Shown here one piece after another: positions 43,081 to 51,828 of a stretch of 63,753 bases of DNA (within the stretch, counting starts at the first letter, position 1; each line of letters opens with the position of its first letter). Source of the DNA: Spirochaetaceae bacterium (GTDB lineage: Bacteria; Spirochaetota; Spirochaetia; Treponematales; Breznakiellaceae); contig JAISLT010000033.1 of NCBI GenBank assembly GCA_031277165.1, positions 1-63,753 of the forward strand, in the 5' to 3' direction. The translations under genes were made by a program, and so were the position numbers. The notes below the pieces were generated by a model, which had not been told where the DNA came from, searched no databases, and saw only the letters and a list, made by a program, of their open reading frames with translations.

Positions 43081-45018
43081 ATGTACCAGTATAAAGTGGC
43101 ATACATCAAAAACCTGTTTGACAAAAATTTTCTTGAATACGCTTCGTATGTTATTAAGGACAGGGCCATTCCCGACCTGGAAGACGGCCTAAAGCCCGTA
43201 CAACGGCGTATACTCCATTCCCTCTTTGAAATGGACGACGGCAAATTCCACAAGGTTGCTAATGTGGTAGGCCACTGCATGCAATACCATCCCCACGGGG
43301 ACGCATCCATAGGCAGCGCCCTGGTGGTGCTGGCAAACAAGGAACTATTTGTAGACCGCCAGGGGAATTTTGGCAACATCTATACCGGGGACGAAGCTTC
43401 GGCGGCCCGCTACATTGAATGCCGCTGTACCCCCCTGGCCAAGGAAATTTTTTATAACCCCAAGCTGACCCCCACGGTAGATTCCTACGACGGCAGAAAA
43501 AAAGAGCCGGTACTTTTCCCCGCAAAAATTCCGGTGCTGCTGATCATGGGGGCCGAGGGCATAGCCGTGGGTATGTCCACCAAGGTACTTCCCCACAATG
43601 TTCTGGAGGTGCTGGAGGCGGAAAAGGCCTGCCTCCAGGGAAAAAAATTCCAGCTGTACCCGGACTTTCTTACCGGGGGCCTGGTGGATGTGTCCGGCTA
43701 CCAGGACGGAAACGGAAAAGTCCTGGTCCGGGCAAAACTTGACACCTCCGATCCTAAGCGTATCGTAATTAGGGAACTGCCCTTTGGGTCCACCACCGAA
43801 AGCACCATCAACAGTATAGAGGCCGCCGCCAAGGCGGGACGGATAAAAATACAGGGGATCAATGATTATACCACAGAAAATGTAGAAATAGAAATTAAGC
43901 TTGCCCGGGGAGTGTATTCGGAAGAAACGGTGGACGCCCTTTTTGGCTTTACCGAATGTGAGCAGTCTATTTCGGTAAACCTGCTGGTGATTAAAAACGG
44001 CCTTCCCACAATTATGACCGTCACCGAGGTAATCAAATACCATGCCAAACTGCTGGTAAAGATCCTTACCAAAGAACTGGAACTGGAAAGGAATGAACTG
44101 CTGGACAAGCTTCATCTGCGAACCCTGGAACGGATCTTTATTGAAGAAAGAATTTACAAGGTTATCGAAAAAATGAAGACCGCCAAAGGAGTAAGCGATT
44201 CGGTGATTGCCGGGTTTAAGCCCTTCCTTAAGGAAATAGGACCGCGGGGCGTAAGCGCCGAAGATGTGGACCACCTTCTTACAATTCCCATCCGCCGGAT
44301 TTCGCTCTACGATATTAACAGGGCCCGGGAAGAAATGGAAACGATCCGGAGCCGGATTAAACAGATCACGTATCATTTAAAAAATATTACGCCCTATGCC
44401 CTGGGCTTTTTGGACAGGATCATCGATAAAATAAAGGCCCAGGCGGAAGCCGGCGGGGGCAAAAGACGGACCCTTATTGAAACCTTCGAGAAGGTGGATG
44501 TAAAAGAGGTGGTCCGCCGGGACCTGCAGCTTAAGTACGACAGAACCACCGGGTACCTGGGCAGTTCCGTCTCCGGGGGTGAAGTGGTGGCGGAACTTTC
44601 CCCCTTTGACCGGATCCTGGTGATCCGCCGTAACGGGGTGTGGTCGGTCACGGGCATTCCCGAAAAGGCCTTTGTGGGCCCCAATGCCTGCTATATAGGG
44701 GAGGCAAACAAAGAGAACCTTTCTTCGATAATTTTTACCCTTATATATGCGGAACCAAAAACAGGGTACCCCTGTATTAAACGGTTTCAAATTACCGGAT
44801 GGATCATAAACAAGGACTATGCCCTTCTTCCGGACGGCTCCACGGTGCTTCACGGCGACACCAGGGCCAAATTTACCTTCACCGTAAAGTACAAGCCCAA
44901 GCCCCGGCTTAAGGTTTTTACAGAGACCTTTAAAGCCCAGGATTATCTGGTAAAGGGCATTAAGGCCGGAGGGGTGCGGCTGGCCGCCAAGGAAGCCCTG
45001 GCGGTTGATGCAAGATAG
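43081..45018 (+). CDS. parC: DNA topoisomerase IV subunit A (ParC/GyrA family)
   Basis: Breakage-reunion subunit of a type IIA topoisomerase. Residues: MYQYKVAYIKNLFDKNFLEY near the start, HCMQYHPHGDASIG, and catalytic Tyr111 in AARYIECRCTPLAKEI. The 645-residue length, short C-terminal domain and context favour ParC over GyrA, but the family split cannot be proven without a tree. I chose the ATG at 43081; a TTG at 43054 would add nine residues. TTGACA (43054) and TATAGC (43075) lie right before the ATG, hinting at a very short or absent leader. ParE is not in the window. Confidence 0.9.
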   Translation: MYQYKVAYIKNLFDKNFLEYASYVIKDRAIPDLEDGLKPVQRRILHSLFEMDDGKFHKVANVVGHCMQYHPHGDASIGSALVVLANKELFVDRQGNFGNIYTGDEASAARYIECRCTPLAKEIFYNPKLTPTVDSYDGRKKEPVLFPAKIPVLLIMGAEGIAVGMSTKVLPHNVLEVLEAEKACLQGKKFQLYPDFLTGGLVDVSGYQDGNGKVLVRAKLDTSDPKRIVIRELPFGSTTESTINSIEAAAKAGRIKIQGINDYTTENVEIEIKLARGVYSEETVDALFGFTECEQSISVNLLVIKNGLPTIMTVTEVIKYHAKLLVKILTKELELERNELLDKLHLRTLERIFIEERIYKVIEKMKTAKGVSDSVIAGFKPFLKEIGPRGVSAEDVDHLLTIPIRRISLYDINRAREEMETIRSRIKQITYHLKNITPYALGFLDRIIDKIKAQAEAGGGKRRTLIETFEKVDVKEVVRRDLQLKYDRTTGYLGSSVSGGEVVAELSPFDRILVIRRNGVWSVTGIPEKAFVGPNACYIGEANKENLSSIIFTLIYAEPKTGYPCIKRFQITGWIINKDYALLPDGSTVLHGDTRAKFTFTVKYKPKPRLKVFTETFKAQDYLVKGIKAGGVRLAAKEALAVDAR

Positions 45019-45026
45019 GGGGAACC

Positions 45027-46277
45027 ATGGGGGATACGCAGGTTTCCGGAAAGATAGAATCCGGAAGGACCGGAGCCGAAGGGACGGAATTCGGGAAGAC
45101 GGAGATCGAAGTTTTTTCCGAGGAAGAACGGAACGAGATCAACGCCCGGATAGAAGCCGCTTCGGCCCGGGAAGCGGTTGATCCGCCCCGGCCTCCGGCC
45201 AGGGGAGAAGCCGCCAAACGGAGCATGTTTCCCCTGCTGGTTAATGTCCTGGGGGTCCTGCTTTTAGGGGCGGCCCTTTTTTTTCTTACGGCGCTTCAAA
45301 AATCCGGCACGGTGGAAATACGAAAATCCGCCTCTGTCCTGGATATTACCGCCCAGGCCCTGATCCAGGAGATCCGCCGGGAGGTGGATCTGCAGCTGAC
45401 CGAAAAAGATCAGGCCATTGACGAGATGAACAGCCGGATTACCGAAGTTGATGCGGAACTAGAAAGGCTTGATTCTTTAGAGGAGCTTACCGGTGAGCAA
45501 CGGACCCTTATGGAAGAACTCCACCGGCAGCAGGAAGAATACCGGGGCTCCCTAAGCCGGCTCCAGATTGAACGGGCCCGGATCCTGGCCAATGCCTGGC
45601 AGCGGGAGACCGAGGCCCGTCAACGGGAAGCGGGGTTGCATGCCCGGCTGGCGGAACAGCAGGGCGCCCTGGAAAATCTTTCTGCCCAAAGCAGGGCGGA
45701 AATTCAAGCTGCCCGGGACGAGTTGGCAAAACTTGCCGATGTTGAAGAAAAATCCCTGTTGGCCGAAAAGCAGCTTTCCGCATATTACGCCGTCCTTTCC
45801 CGGCAGATCCAGGCCGGCCAGTACCGGGAGGCCGCAGGGACCATTGCCGCCCTAAGGGAATACCTGTCCACCCCGGCCTTTCAAAATTTACGGAGCTTTC
45901 AGGCCCGCAGGGAAAGCGATGCCGCAGCCCTCAATGCCCTGGAGTCCCTGGCGGCGGAGGCCCTGACAGCCGGGACCCCGGCGCAAGCGGCGGCCCCCGC
46001 GGAAATCCCGGTGGTTCCCCCCGGCGCCGGGGCAGAGGCGGAACTGCGGCGGCAGCTTGCGGACCGGAACGCCGCCCTGACCGCCCGGGAAGGCTCCCTG
46101 GCGGAACTGGAAAAGAGTTACAGCGCCCTGCAGGAACAAAATACCGCCATGCAGCAGACCGTGGCAGAACGGGAACGGCAGATAGAAAGCCTTCAAGCCC
46201 AGAATGCCGCCAATCTTCAAAAAATAGAAACCCTGCAAAAGACCATATCCAATGTGAATGCGGCCTTGGGAGAATAA
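45027..46277 (+). CDS. Membrane-anchored coiled-coil protein
   Basis: A 416-residue protein, family not recognised. A charged N-terminus (about 70 residues) leads to one membrane helix (LLVNVLGVLLLGAALFFLTA, about 70-90) and a long coiled coil (about 115-230, for example ITEVDAELERLDSLEELTGE) on the other side. A second, shorter coiled coil forms the C-terminus (about 340-410), after an Ala/Pro linker (TPAQAAAPAEIPVVPPGAGA). It begins eight bases after the parC stop and is probably cotranscribed. A structural or tethering role is likely; nothing ties it to DNA topology. Confidence 0.8.
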   Translation: MGDTQVSGKIESGRTGAEGTEFGKTEIEVFSEEERNEINARIEAASAREAVDPPRPPARGEAAKRSMFPLLVNVLGVLLLGAALFFLTALQKSGTVEIRKSASVLDITAQALIQEIRREVDLQLTEKDQAIDEMNSRITEVDAELERLDSLEELTGEQRTLMEELHRQQEEYRGSLSRLQIERARILANAWQRETEARQREAGLHARLAEQQGALENLSAQSRAEIQAARDELAKLADVEEKSLLAEKQLSAYYAVLSRQIQAGQYREAAGTIAALREYLSTPAFQNLRSFQARRESDAAALNALESLAAEALTAGTPAQAAAPAEIPVVPPGAGAEAELRRQLADRNAALTAREGSLAELEKSYSALQEQNTAMQQTVAERERQIESLQAQNAANLQKIETLQKTISNVNAALGE

Positions 46278-46484
46278 TACCTCGAATATGGACCCCGCCC
46301 TCCAATAAGCCCCTCCGCCCCAGGGCCCCCCAAGAACCCGCTGTCCCGGGGGAAAAAAGGCGGGTTCTTAGGTAGTGGATCCCATTGCAAAGAATATACC
46401 TTGACTTTTTTACCCTTCCCTGGTACACTTGGGTATATTCTGGGAAAGCCAGAAAATCATATAACCTAACCTATTGGACAAACC
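46278..46484. promoter_or_regulatory. Repeat remnant and tatD promoter
   Basis: Holds a degraded relative of the 41-base repeat (inverted GAACCCGC / GCGGGTTC at about 46333-46372), then TTGACT (46401-46406) and, 16 bases on, TACACT (46423-46428) preceded by TGG as an extended -10. This gives a leader of about 50 bases before tatD. Confidence 0.5.
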
Positions 46485-47261
46485 ATGCAGTATTTTGATA
46501 CTCACGCCCATATAGGGCTCATTGTGGATGACCCTATTGAACAGCTTATTATCATTCAGGAAGCGCGCCAAGCCCAGGTTGCCAGGCTTGTATCGATTTG
46601 TAACAGCCTCCATGATTTTTCCGTGGTCTACGAGAATCTAAAATCCGCCGAAAATGTGTACCACGCGGTGGGGGTGTCCCCGTCGGAGGTACAGAACCCC
46701 GGCAAAAACTGGGTTCAAACCATTGAACAGAGTCTTTTGCTTCCCCGGGTGGTGGCCATAGGAGAAATCGGCCTGGATTATTACCGTAAATTTGGGGATA
46801 AAAATTCCCAGATCGAGCTTTTTATAACCCAGTTGGACCTGGCCGCTAAACTTAACATGCCGGTTATTATCCATAACCGGGATGCGGGGCACGATGTGCT
46901 GGACATACTCCGGGACCGGCTGCCCCCTAAGGGAGGTATACTCCACTGTTACTCGGAGGATGCGGAATACGCAAAAAAGGCCCTGGAGTTGAACCTGTAC
47001 TTTTCCTTTGCGGGGAATCTTACCTACCGGAATGCCCGGAACCTCCACGAAACCCTGGGGATTCTCCCCCAGGATCGGCTGCTTATTGAATCGGAAAGTC
47101 CCTTTATGGTCCCTGCGGATTTTAGGGGCAAGCGAAACATGCCCAAGTACCTGCCTATTACGGCCCGGTTCATGGCGGAGATGCTGGAAATGAGCGAGGA
47201 AAAACTGGCGGATCAGCTTTGGGAAAATGCCAACCGTTTCTTTGGGCTCCCCAACGGATAG
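46485..47261 (+). CDS. TatD family metal-dependent hydrolase
   Basis: TIM-barrel DNase/deoxyribonuclease-like hydrolase of 258 residues. Metal motifs are present: DTHAHI (start), GEIGLDYYRK, IIHNRDA and LHCYSED. The last conserved motif, normally ETDSP or ETDAP, reads IESESPF, so the metal-binding Asp is replaced by Glu. That is unusual for the family and may alter metal use. The gene overlaps dus by 35 bases in a different frame, so the two are translated from one message. Confidence 0.92.
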   Translation: MQYFDTHAHIGLIVDDPIEQLIIIQEARQAQVARLVSICNSLHDFSVVYENLKSAENVYHAVGVSPSEVQNPGKNWVQTIEQSLLLPRVVAIGEIGLDYYRKFGDKNSQIELFITQLDLAAKLNMPVIIHNRDAGHDVLDILRDRLPPKGGILHCYSEDAEYAKKALELNLYFSFAGNLTYRNARNLHETLGILPQDRLLIESESPFMVPADFRGKRNMPKYLPITARFMAEMLEMSEEKLADQLWENANRFFGLPNG

Positions 47262-48327
47262 AGCGCAAATTCCCGCTGCCCTGTACCGTCCCGTGGCCAT
47301 CGGCGGCCTTAGCCTTCCGGGAAACCTTTTTCTTGCCCCGGCGGCGGGTTATACCGACCGGATATTCCGGTCCATCTGCGCCGAAATGGGGGCAAACCTG
47401 GGCTTTACCGAGTTGATCTCTTCCGAAGCCCTGGTTAGGAACCCCGGCCGTTACGGTCTGGGCCCCGGCCAGGGCGCCCCGTCCGGGGAAAATCTGCCGG
47501 CGGGGAATCCTTCGGCGGAGGCCCTGCTGATCCGGCGGGGACCGGGGGAGGACCGCTACGGAATACAGCTCTTTGGGGCGGACCCCGAAACCCTGGGCCG
47601 GGCCTGCGCCCTCCTGGCTCCCCTTAGGCCGGACCTGGTGGATTTAAACGCCGGCTGCCCGGTTCCCAAGGTGGTAAAGTCCGGGGCAGGTTCCGCACTG
47701 ATGCGGGATCCTCCCCGGTTGGGCCGGGCGGTGGAAGCCATGGTCCGGGCAAGCCGGAACAGCCTGGGGAATATTCCGGTGACGGTAAAAATCCGCTCCG
47801 GCTGGGATGCCGGTTCTGTAAACTATTCCCGGTGCGCCCGCATTGCCCTGGAGGCGGGGGCGGCGATGATCACCCTCCATCCCCGGACCCGCTCCCAGGG
47901 GTACAGCGGCAAAAGCGACTGGTCCCTTATTGCGGACCTGCGGGCCGCCCTGCCGGTTCCCGTCACCGGCTCCGGGGACCTCTGCACCCCCGAGGATGCC
48001 CGCCGCATGTTACAGGAAACGGGCTGCGCCGCGGTAATGTTTGCCCGGGGCGCCATGGGGAACCCCTTTATTTTTTCCGCCTCTAAAGCCCTTTTAATAA
48101 CCGGAGCCTGGACCGCCCCGGATACGGCGGAGCGGGTTAGGACGGCGCTGCGGCACCTGGAGATGCGGGCCGCGGACATAGGAGAAACCAGGGCCTGTTT
48201 GGAGATGCGCAAGCAATTTTGCGCCTATACCAGGGGGACCATGGGGCTCCCCGGTATGGGGGGAAAACTACGGAACGGGCTGATCCGCTGTACCACTATT
48301 GCAGAATACCGGAAAATACTAGCATAG
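47227..48327 (+). CDS. tRNA-dihydrouridine synthase
   Basis: FMN-dependent reductase that makes dihydrouridine in the tRNA D-loop. The 366-residue barrel shows FLAPAAGYTDRIFRS, FTELISSEAL, the catalytic cysteine in DLNAGCPVPKVVKSGAG (Cys near 141), VTVKIRSGWD, ITLHPRTRSQGYSGKSDW and GSGDL. It matches the DusB-like bacterial clade. A Gly/Ala/Pro insertion after the second strand (about 75-95: GPGQGAPSGENLPAGNP) is extra. Its start lies within tatD. Confidence 0.94.
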   Translation: MPTVSLGSPTDRAQIPAALYRPVAIGGLSLPGNLFLAPAAGYTDRIFRSICAEMGANLGFTELISSEALVRNPGRYGLGPGQGAPSGENLPAGNPSAEALLIRRGPGEDRYGIQLFGADPETLGRACALLAPLRPDLVDLNAGCPVPKVVKSGAGSALMRDPPRLGRAVEAMVRASRNSLGNIPVTVKIRSGWDAGSVNYSRCARIALEAGAAMITLHPRTRSQGYSGKSDWSLIADLRAALPVPVTGSGDLCTPEDARRMLQETGCAAVMFARGAMGNPFIFSASKALLITGAWTAPDTAERVRTALRHLEMRAADIGETRACLEMRKQFCAYTRGTMGLPGMGGKLRNGLIRCTTIAEYRKILA

Positions 48328-48334
48328 TATATGT

Positions 48335-50134
48335 ATGGCACGTATAAATAATAACAATGGTAGAAAAATGTTCGGTATCCAAAGGATCTTCAAAACACTG
48401 TTACATTGGCAAAGGCCCCTCGGTTTAATCCTTGTGTGTATGGTTCCGGCTTTTCTAAGCGCCCAGCTTAGGCAGGCTCCGGTCCAGCCCAGTTCTGAAC
48501 CGATTTGGGAACAGGACCTTATGGGTACGGTGATTGGGCTTCCCACCCTTCAGGCCGAATCGGCGGTGGTGGTCCTGGAAGAGGGGGATGTTAAATCCTA
48601 CAGCCGTTTTGGCAACTGGCTTTGGACCTACCATGCCAACGAAAAACTTAGCGCCCATGTAAGCCGGTCCCGGGAGGGCACCACCTACGCCTGTACCGCC
48701 GGGGGAACGGTGCTTGCCATTAACCGGGTGGGCAGGGAACTGTGGAAACTGGAATTGGGGAACCCCGTAAGCTCCCCCATTGTGGTGGGCTGGGACAGCA
48801 GACTTTTTATACCCATAGGATCCAAGGTATACTGCCGGACGGCATCGGGCTATTCCCTGTGGATGATAGACCTGGGCAGCCCGATCTTTGTAAAGCCGAT
48901 CCTGGATCACCGGGGGGGCCTGGCCATGGTCCTGGACAACAACGAATTTGCCCTGCTAAGCCACCTAAGCAGCGTGGAAAAGCTCCAGCTTAATTCCAAA
49001 CCCCTTCATATCGTTCCCCTGGAAACTTCCGCGGGAAAGGATTCCTTCTTCCTTTTTTACGCCGCCGGAACGGTGGAGAGGATCTACCGGGACGATACGG
49101 GCAGTCTGGTAAAGGAATCCCTGCCGGCCCTGGCCCAGACCCCGGTGGCTGCGGTGGGCTGGCAGGATAAGGTGGCGGTAACCCTGCGGGACGGCAGGGT
49201 CCAGCTGCTTTCCAGCCCCGGGGGGGAATTGCTCTGGACCGCCAACAGCCACGAAACCGCCGCGGAACAGGGCAGCGGTAATTTGGAGCCCTATTGGGCG
49301 GCCATGCAGTTTGACGAGCGGGGGATCTATACCCTTTCCACCAAGGGGGCCACGGGGTTCAGGGAATCCGACGGCGCCCGGTGGTGGATCCTCCGGATTA
49401 CCGGAGCTGCGGCAATTCCTTCGTTCAGCGACGAGGGGTACCTGTATTCCGGCGGTTCCGACCGGATCCTCCACGCCTATTGGATAGAGGGCCGAAAGCG
49501 GAATGTACCCCAGTCTATATACGGCCCCACGCCGGAGGGTTCCTACAATCTGGGGAATCCTCCGCCTTCATCCTGGGCGCGGGTGGGGGACGGCCGGTTT
49601 GATCCGGTCATTGTACGGACCATGCATGATGAGATCGAAGCCGCCATCAAGGCCGGCCAGGTGGGACAGGCCGAAACCGACTATGTGGCGTACTTGATGG
49701 AAATGGCGGGAATTTCCCTGTCCCCAAACTACTCCCCGGTACGGCCCCAGGTTCAGATCAACGACAGGGTCGAGTGCATCAGGCTCTTGGGGTACCTTGG
49801 TTCTCGGGAAACCATACCGTTCCTGTCCAAGCTTTTTACCAACGACAGGGAGCCCATTATTAAATCCGCCTGCTGCGAATCCATAGGGCGCATAGGGGTG
49901 GATCCTACGGGGGACGCGATCCGGGCCTTTACCTATCTTTTAGCCCCGGACAATGCCGCCATGGATCCGTCGGTACTTATGGCCGCCGCCACCGCCACCA
50001 AGGATCTGTGCCGTTTTTCCGGCCCCCCCCTAAGCGATACGGGGATCCGGCTTCTGCGGTCCTTTACCGCCACGGACTTTCCCGTGCCGGTTAAGCGCCA
50101 TGCTACCAAAGAGCTGGAAAGCCTTTTTCGATAA
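48335..50134 (+). CDS. Exported beta-propeller protein with C-terminal HEAT-like repeats
   Basis: A 599-residue protein with a signal segment (LGLILVCMVPAFLSAQ). Residues about 45-390 form PQQ-like propeller blades with repeating W-x-Y/L-D/E turns (RFGNWLWTYHANEKLSAHVS, RVGRELWKLELGNPVSSPI, SGYSLWMIDLGSPI). Residues about 450-599 are helical repeats of the HEAT/PBS type (GYLGSRETIPFLSKLFTN, CCESIGRIGVDPTGDAIRA). No catalytic residues are seen; a scaffold in the periplasm is likely. ATG 48335 has no clear site; M12 (48368) is an alternative. It resembles the exported HEAT protein at 33723 in plan. Confidence 0.82.
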   Translation: MARINNNNGRKMFGIQRIFKTLLHWQRPLGLILVCMVPAFLSAQLRQAPVQPSSEPIWEQDLMGTVIGLPTLQAESAVVVLEEGDVKSYSRFGNWLWTYHANEKLSAHVSRSREGTTYACTAGGTVLAINRVGRELWKLELGNPVSSPIVVGWDSRLFIPIGSKVYCRTASGYSLWMIDLGSPIFVKPILDHRGGLAMVLDNNEFALLSHLSSVEKLQLNSKPLHIVPLETSAGKDSFFLFYAAGTVERIYRDDTGSLVKESLPALAQTPVAAVGWQDKVAVTLRDGRVQLLSSPGGELLWTANSHETAAEQGSGNLEPYWAAMQFDERGIYTLSTKGATGFRESDGARWWILRITGAAAIPSFSDEGYLYSGGSDRILHAYWIEGRKRNVPQSIYGPTPEGSYNLGNPPPSSWARVGDGRFDPVIVRTMHDEIEAAIKAGQVGQAETDYVAYLMEMAGISLSPNYSPVRPQVQINDRVECIRLLGYLGSRETIPFLSKLFTNDREPIIKSACCESIGRIGVDPTGDAIRAFTYLLAPDNAAMDPSVLMAAATATKDLCRFSGPPLSDTGIRLLRSFTATDFPVPVKRHATKELESLFR

Positions 50135-50183
50135 TGTTTTGAAGGTGGTCCGCCGCGTACCGTGCCTGCCTACGGAGGCTTTC

Positions 50184-50297
50184 CCGAAACTTCAGTTTTT
50201 GTGGAAAAGCAGCTGTAGACAGTATCGACATACCCCATCGGGGTCCACAGGGCGCTTACGCTGGGGGCAGCCATCCCCGCTGCCACAGGCTGCTAGG
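50184..50297. repeat. Composite intergenic repeat, second copy
   Basis: Left end CTTTCCCGAAACTTCAGTTT... forming an imperfect palindrome, right end GCCACAGGCTGCTAGG. Ends match the element at 41380-41466; the middle differs. It lies between convergent genes. Confidence 0.5.
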
Positions 50298-50313
50298 ATG
50301 CCCCGCGGAGCAG

Positions 50314-50934
50314 CTACCGGCCCCGGAAGGCCCTCCAGGGGTTAATGCCCAAACGGATTAAAAAATAAAGCCACCCCACGGCAAAGCCCGAAAGATGGGT
50401 CAGGTGGGCCACCCCCTGCCGCATCCTGGTAATGGCAAAAAATATCTCCAGGGCGGTATACCCAAGGACCATAACCGGGGCCCGCAGGGGGAGAATTCCC
50501 CAAATGTAAACACGGCTGTCGGGGTAAAAGACCGCAAAGGCCAGCTCCACCGCAAAGATAGCGCCGGAGGCCCCTAAAAGCGCGGGGTCGGTTTTTGTAA
50601 AGAAGTAAAATCCAAAGGAAATAATCCCCGCCAGGGCGCCGGTTACAAAGTAATAGAGCAGAAATTCTTTGCTGCCCATCTGCTCTTCCACATAGGTGCC
50701 AAAGATAAGCAGGCCCAGCATATTAAAGAAAATGTGGGAAAAACCTTGGTGGACAAACATGTAGGTAACAAACTGCCATACCCAGCCCTTAAGCACCAGG
50801 CTGGGGATCATGGCCAGATACAGCGTAAGGCCCCTAAATACATTCTGGGCTAAAAACACCAGAATATTAACGCCAATGATATAAAAAACCACCGAATTAA
50901 AACTATAGCGGAAGGATCTGCGCAGCATATTCAT
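50314..50934 (-). CDS. Rhomboid family intramembrane serine protease
   Basis: A 206-residue polytopic membrane protein with six hydrophobic helices. The catalytic serine is in LLGASGAIFAVE (Ser123) and the histidine in AHLTHLSGFAVGW (His180), with the loop WVWQFVTYMFVHQGFSHIFF and the GTYVEEQMGSKEFLLYYFVTG segment of bacterial rhomboids. Length fits the minimal form. It cleaves membrane helices of unknown clients. It is divergent from the exported protein at 50985 with a 50-base gap. Confidence 0.93.
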   Translation of the reverse strand: MNMLRRSFRYSFNSVVFYIIGVNILVFLAQNVFRGLTLYLAMIPSLVLKGWVWQFVTYMFVHQGFSHIFFNMLGLLIFGTYVEEQMGSKEFLLYYFVTGALAGIISFGFYFFTKTDPALLGASGAIFAVELAFAVFYPDSRVYIWGILPLRAPVMVLGYTALEIFFAITRMRQGVAHLTHLSGFAVGWLYFLIRLGINPWRAFRGR

Positions 50935-50984
50935 ACCCTAACCATACCGCTGAAGCACCGGCTTTTACAAGCCGATAATATACT

Positions 50985-51674
50985 ATGTTTTCTCCGGACC
51001 GTGCTAAGACCGGATTTTTCCCCCTGGGGCGGATTCTTTTACCGGCACTTTTTGTCCTGGCCTTTCCTTCCCTGCAAGCCCAGGAGGTACTCCGGGGGGA
51101 AGTGCAGGTGGAGATGGAACAGGCCCGGGGATTTGCCCCGGAAGCTACCAGGGCCCTGAGTATCGAAGAGGCCCGGGGTACGGCCCGGGCAGAAGCGGCC
51201 CGGTACTACGGAGCCATGATTTACGGCTGGTCCTTCCGCTATGAGGTAGGAGAGCGGGCCCGGAATATTGAGGAAGTTCTGGAACTTACACCCCTGGGTT
51301 CCGTACCGGCGGAAGATCCCCGGCTGGAACTTACGGACCTGCAGATAAAGGATTTTAAGCTCTACCTGTGGTCGGATTACCGGCCATCGGGGGATCAACG
51401 GTACCGTTTAACCCGGTGGAAGACCGGAACCATCCGCAGTGTGCAAGGGTATGGCAGGAGCCCCCTGGAAAATAAATACGCCGCCCTGGAAGACGCCGCC
51501 CGGGCCGCCCTTAGGGCCATGCTTAGGGGGGGAGAGCGGAACCGGCCCAAGGAAGCTTCCGGGTACATCAGCCTGGGGGCCTTTCCCCGGTACTGGCTGG
51601 ACAAGGGCCAATGGATGGCCGCGGGCCGTTTTCTGGTGGAACTTAAAGAAATAGTCCCCTTTGCCGCCTATTAA
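50985..51674 (+). CDS. Exported protein of unknown function
   Basis: A 229-residue protein with a signal peptide (RILLPALFVLAFPSLQAQ). The mature part is mixed alpha/beta: ARGTARAEAARYYGAMIYGW, LELTDLQIKDFKLYLWSDY, ENKYAALEDAARAALRAML. The Ala-rich ARAEAARYYG helix followed by strands is reminiscent of LPP20-like envelope proteins, but I cannot assign a family. No lipobox. It is followed by the large sensor kinase gene. Confidence 0.72.
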   Translation: MFSPDRAKTGFFPLGRILLPALFVLAFPSLQAQEVLRGEVQVEMEQARGFAPEATRALSIEEARGTARAEAARYYGAMIYGWSFRYEVGERARNIEEVLELTPLGSVPAEDPRLELTDLQIKDFKLYLWSDYRPSGDQRYRLTRWKTGTIRSVQGYGRSPLENKYAALEDAARAALRAMLRGGERNRPKEASGYISLGAFPRYWLDKGQWMAAGRFLVELKEIVPFAAY

Positions 51675-51828
51675 GGGGAACCATCCTTTATGGGCGCTGT
51701 TTTAAACGGCGCCGGCAGATTCACCGGCCATGTTTTGTGGACAGGGACGAATCAAAAGCGGTAGAATTTTGATAGACAGGGACTTCCAAAAACAGATGCT
51801 TTTGGAAGTTGCCACAGGCAGTTTAAAA

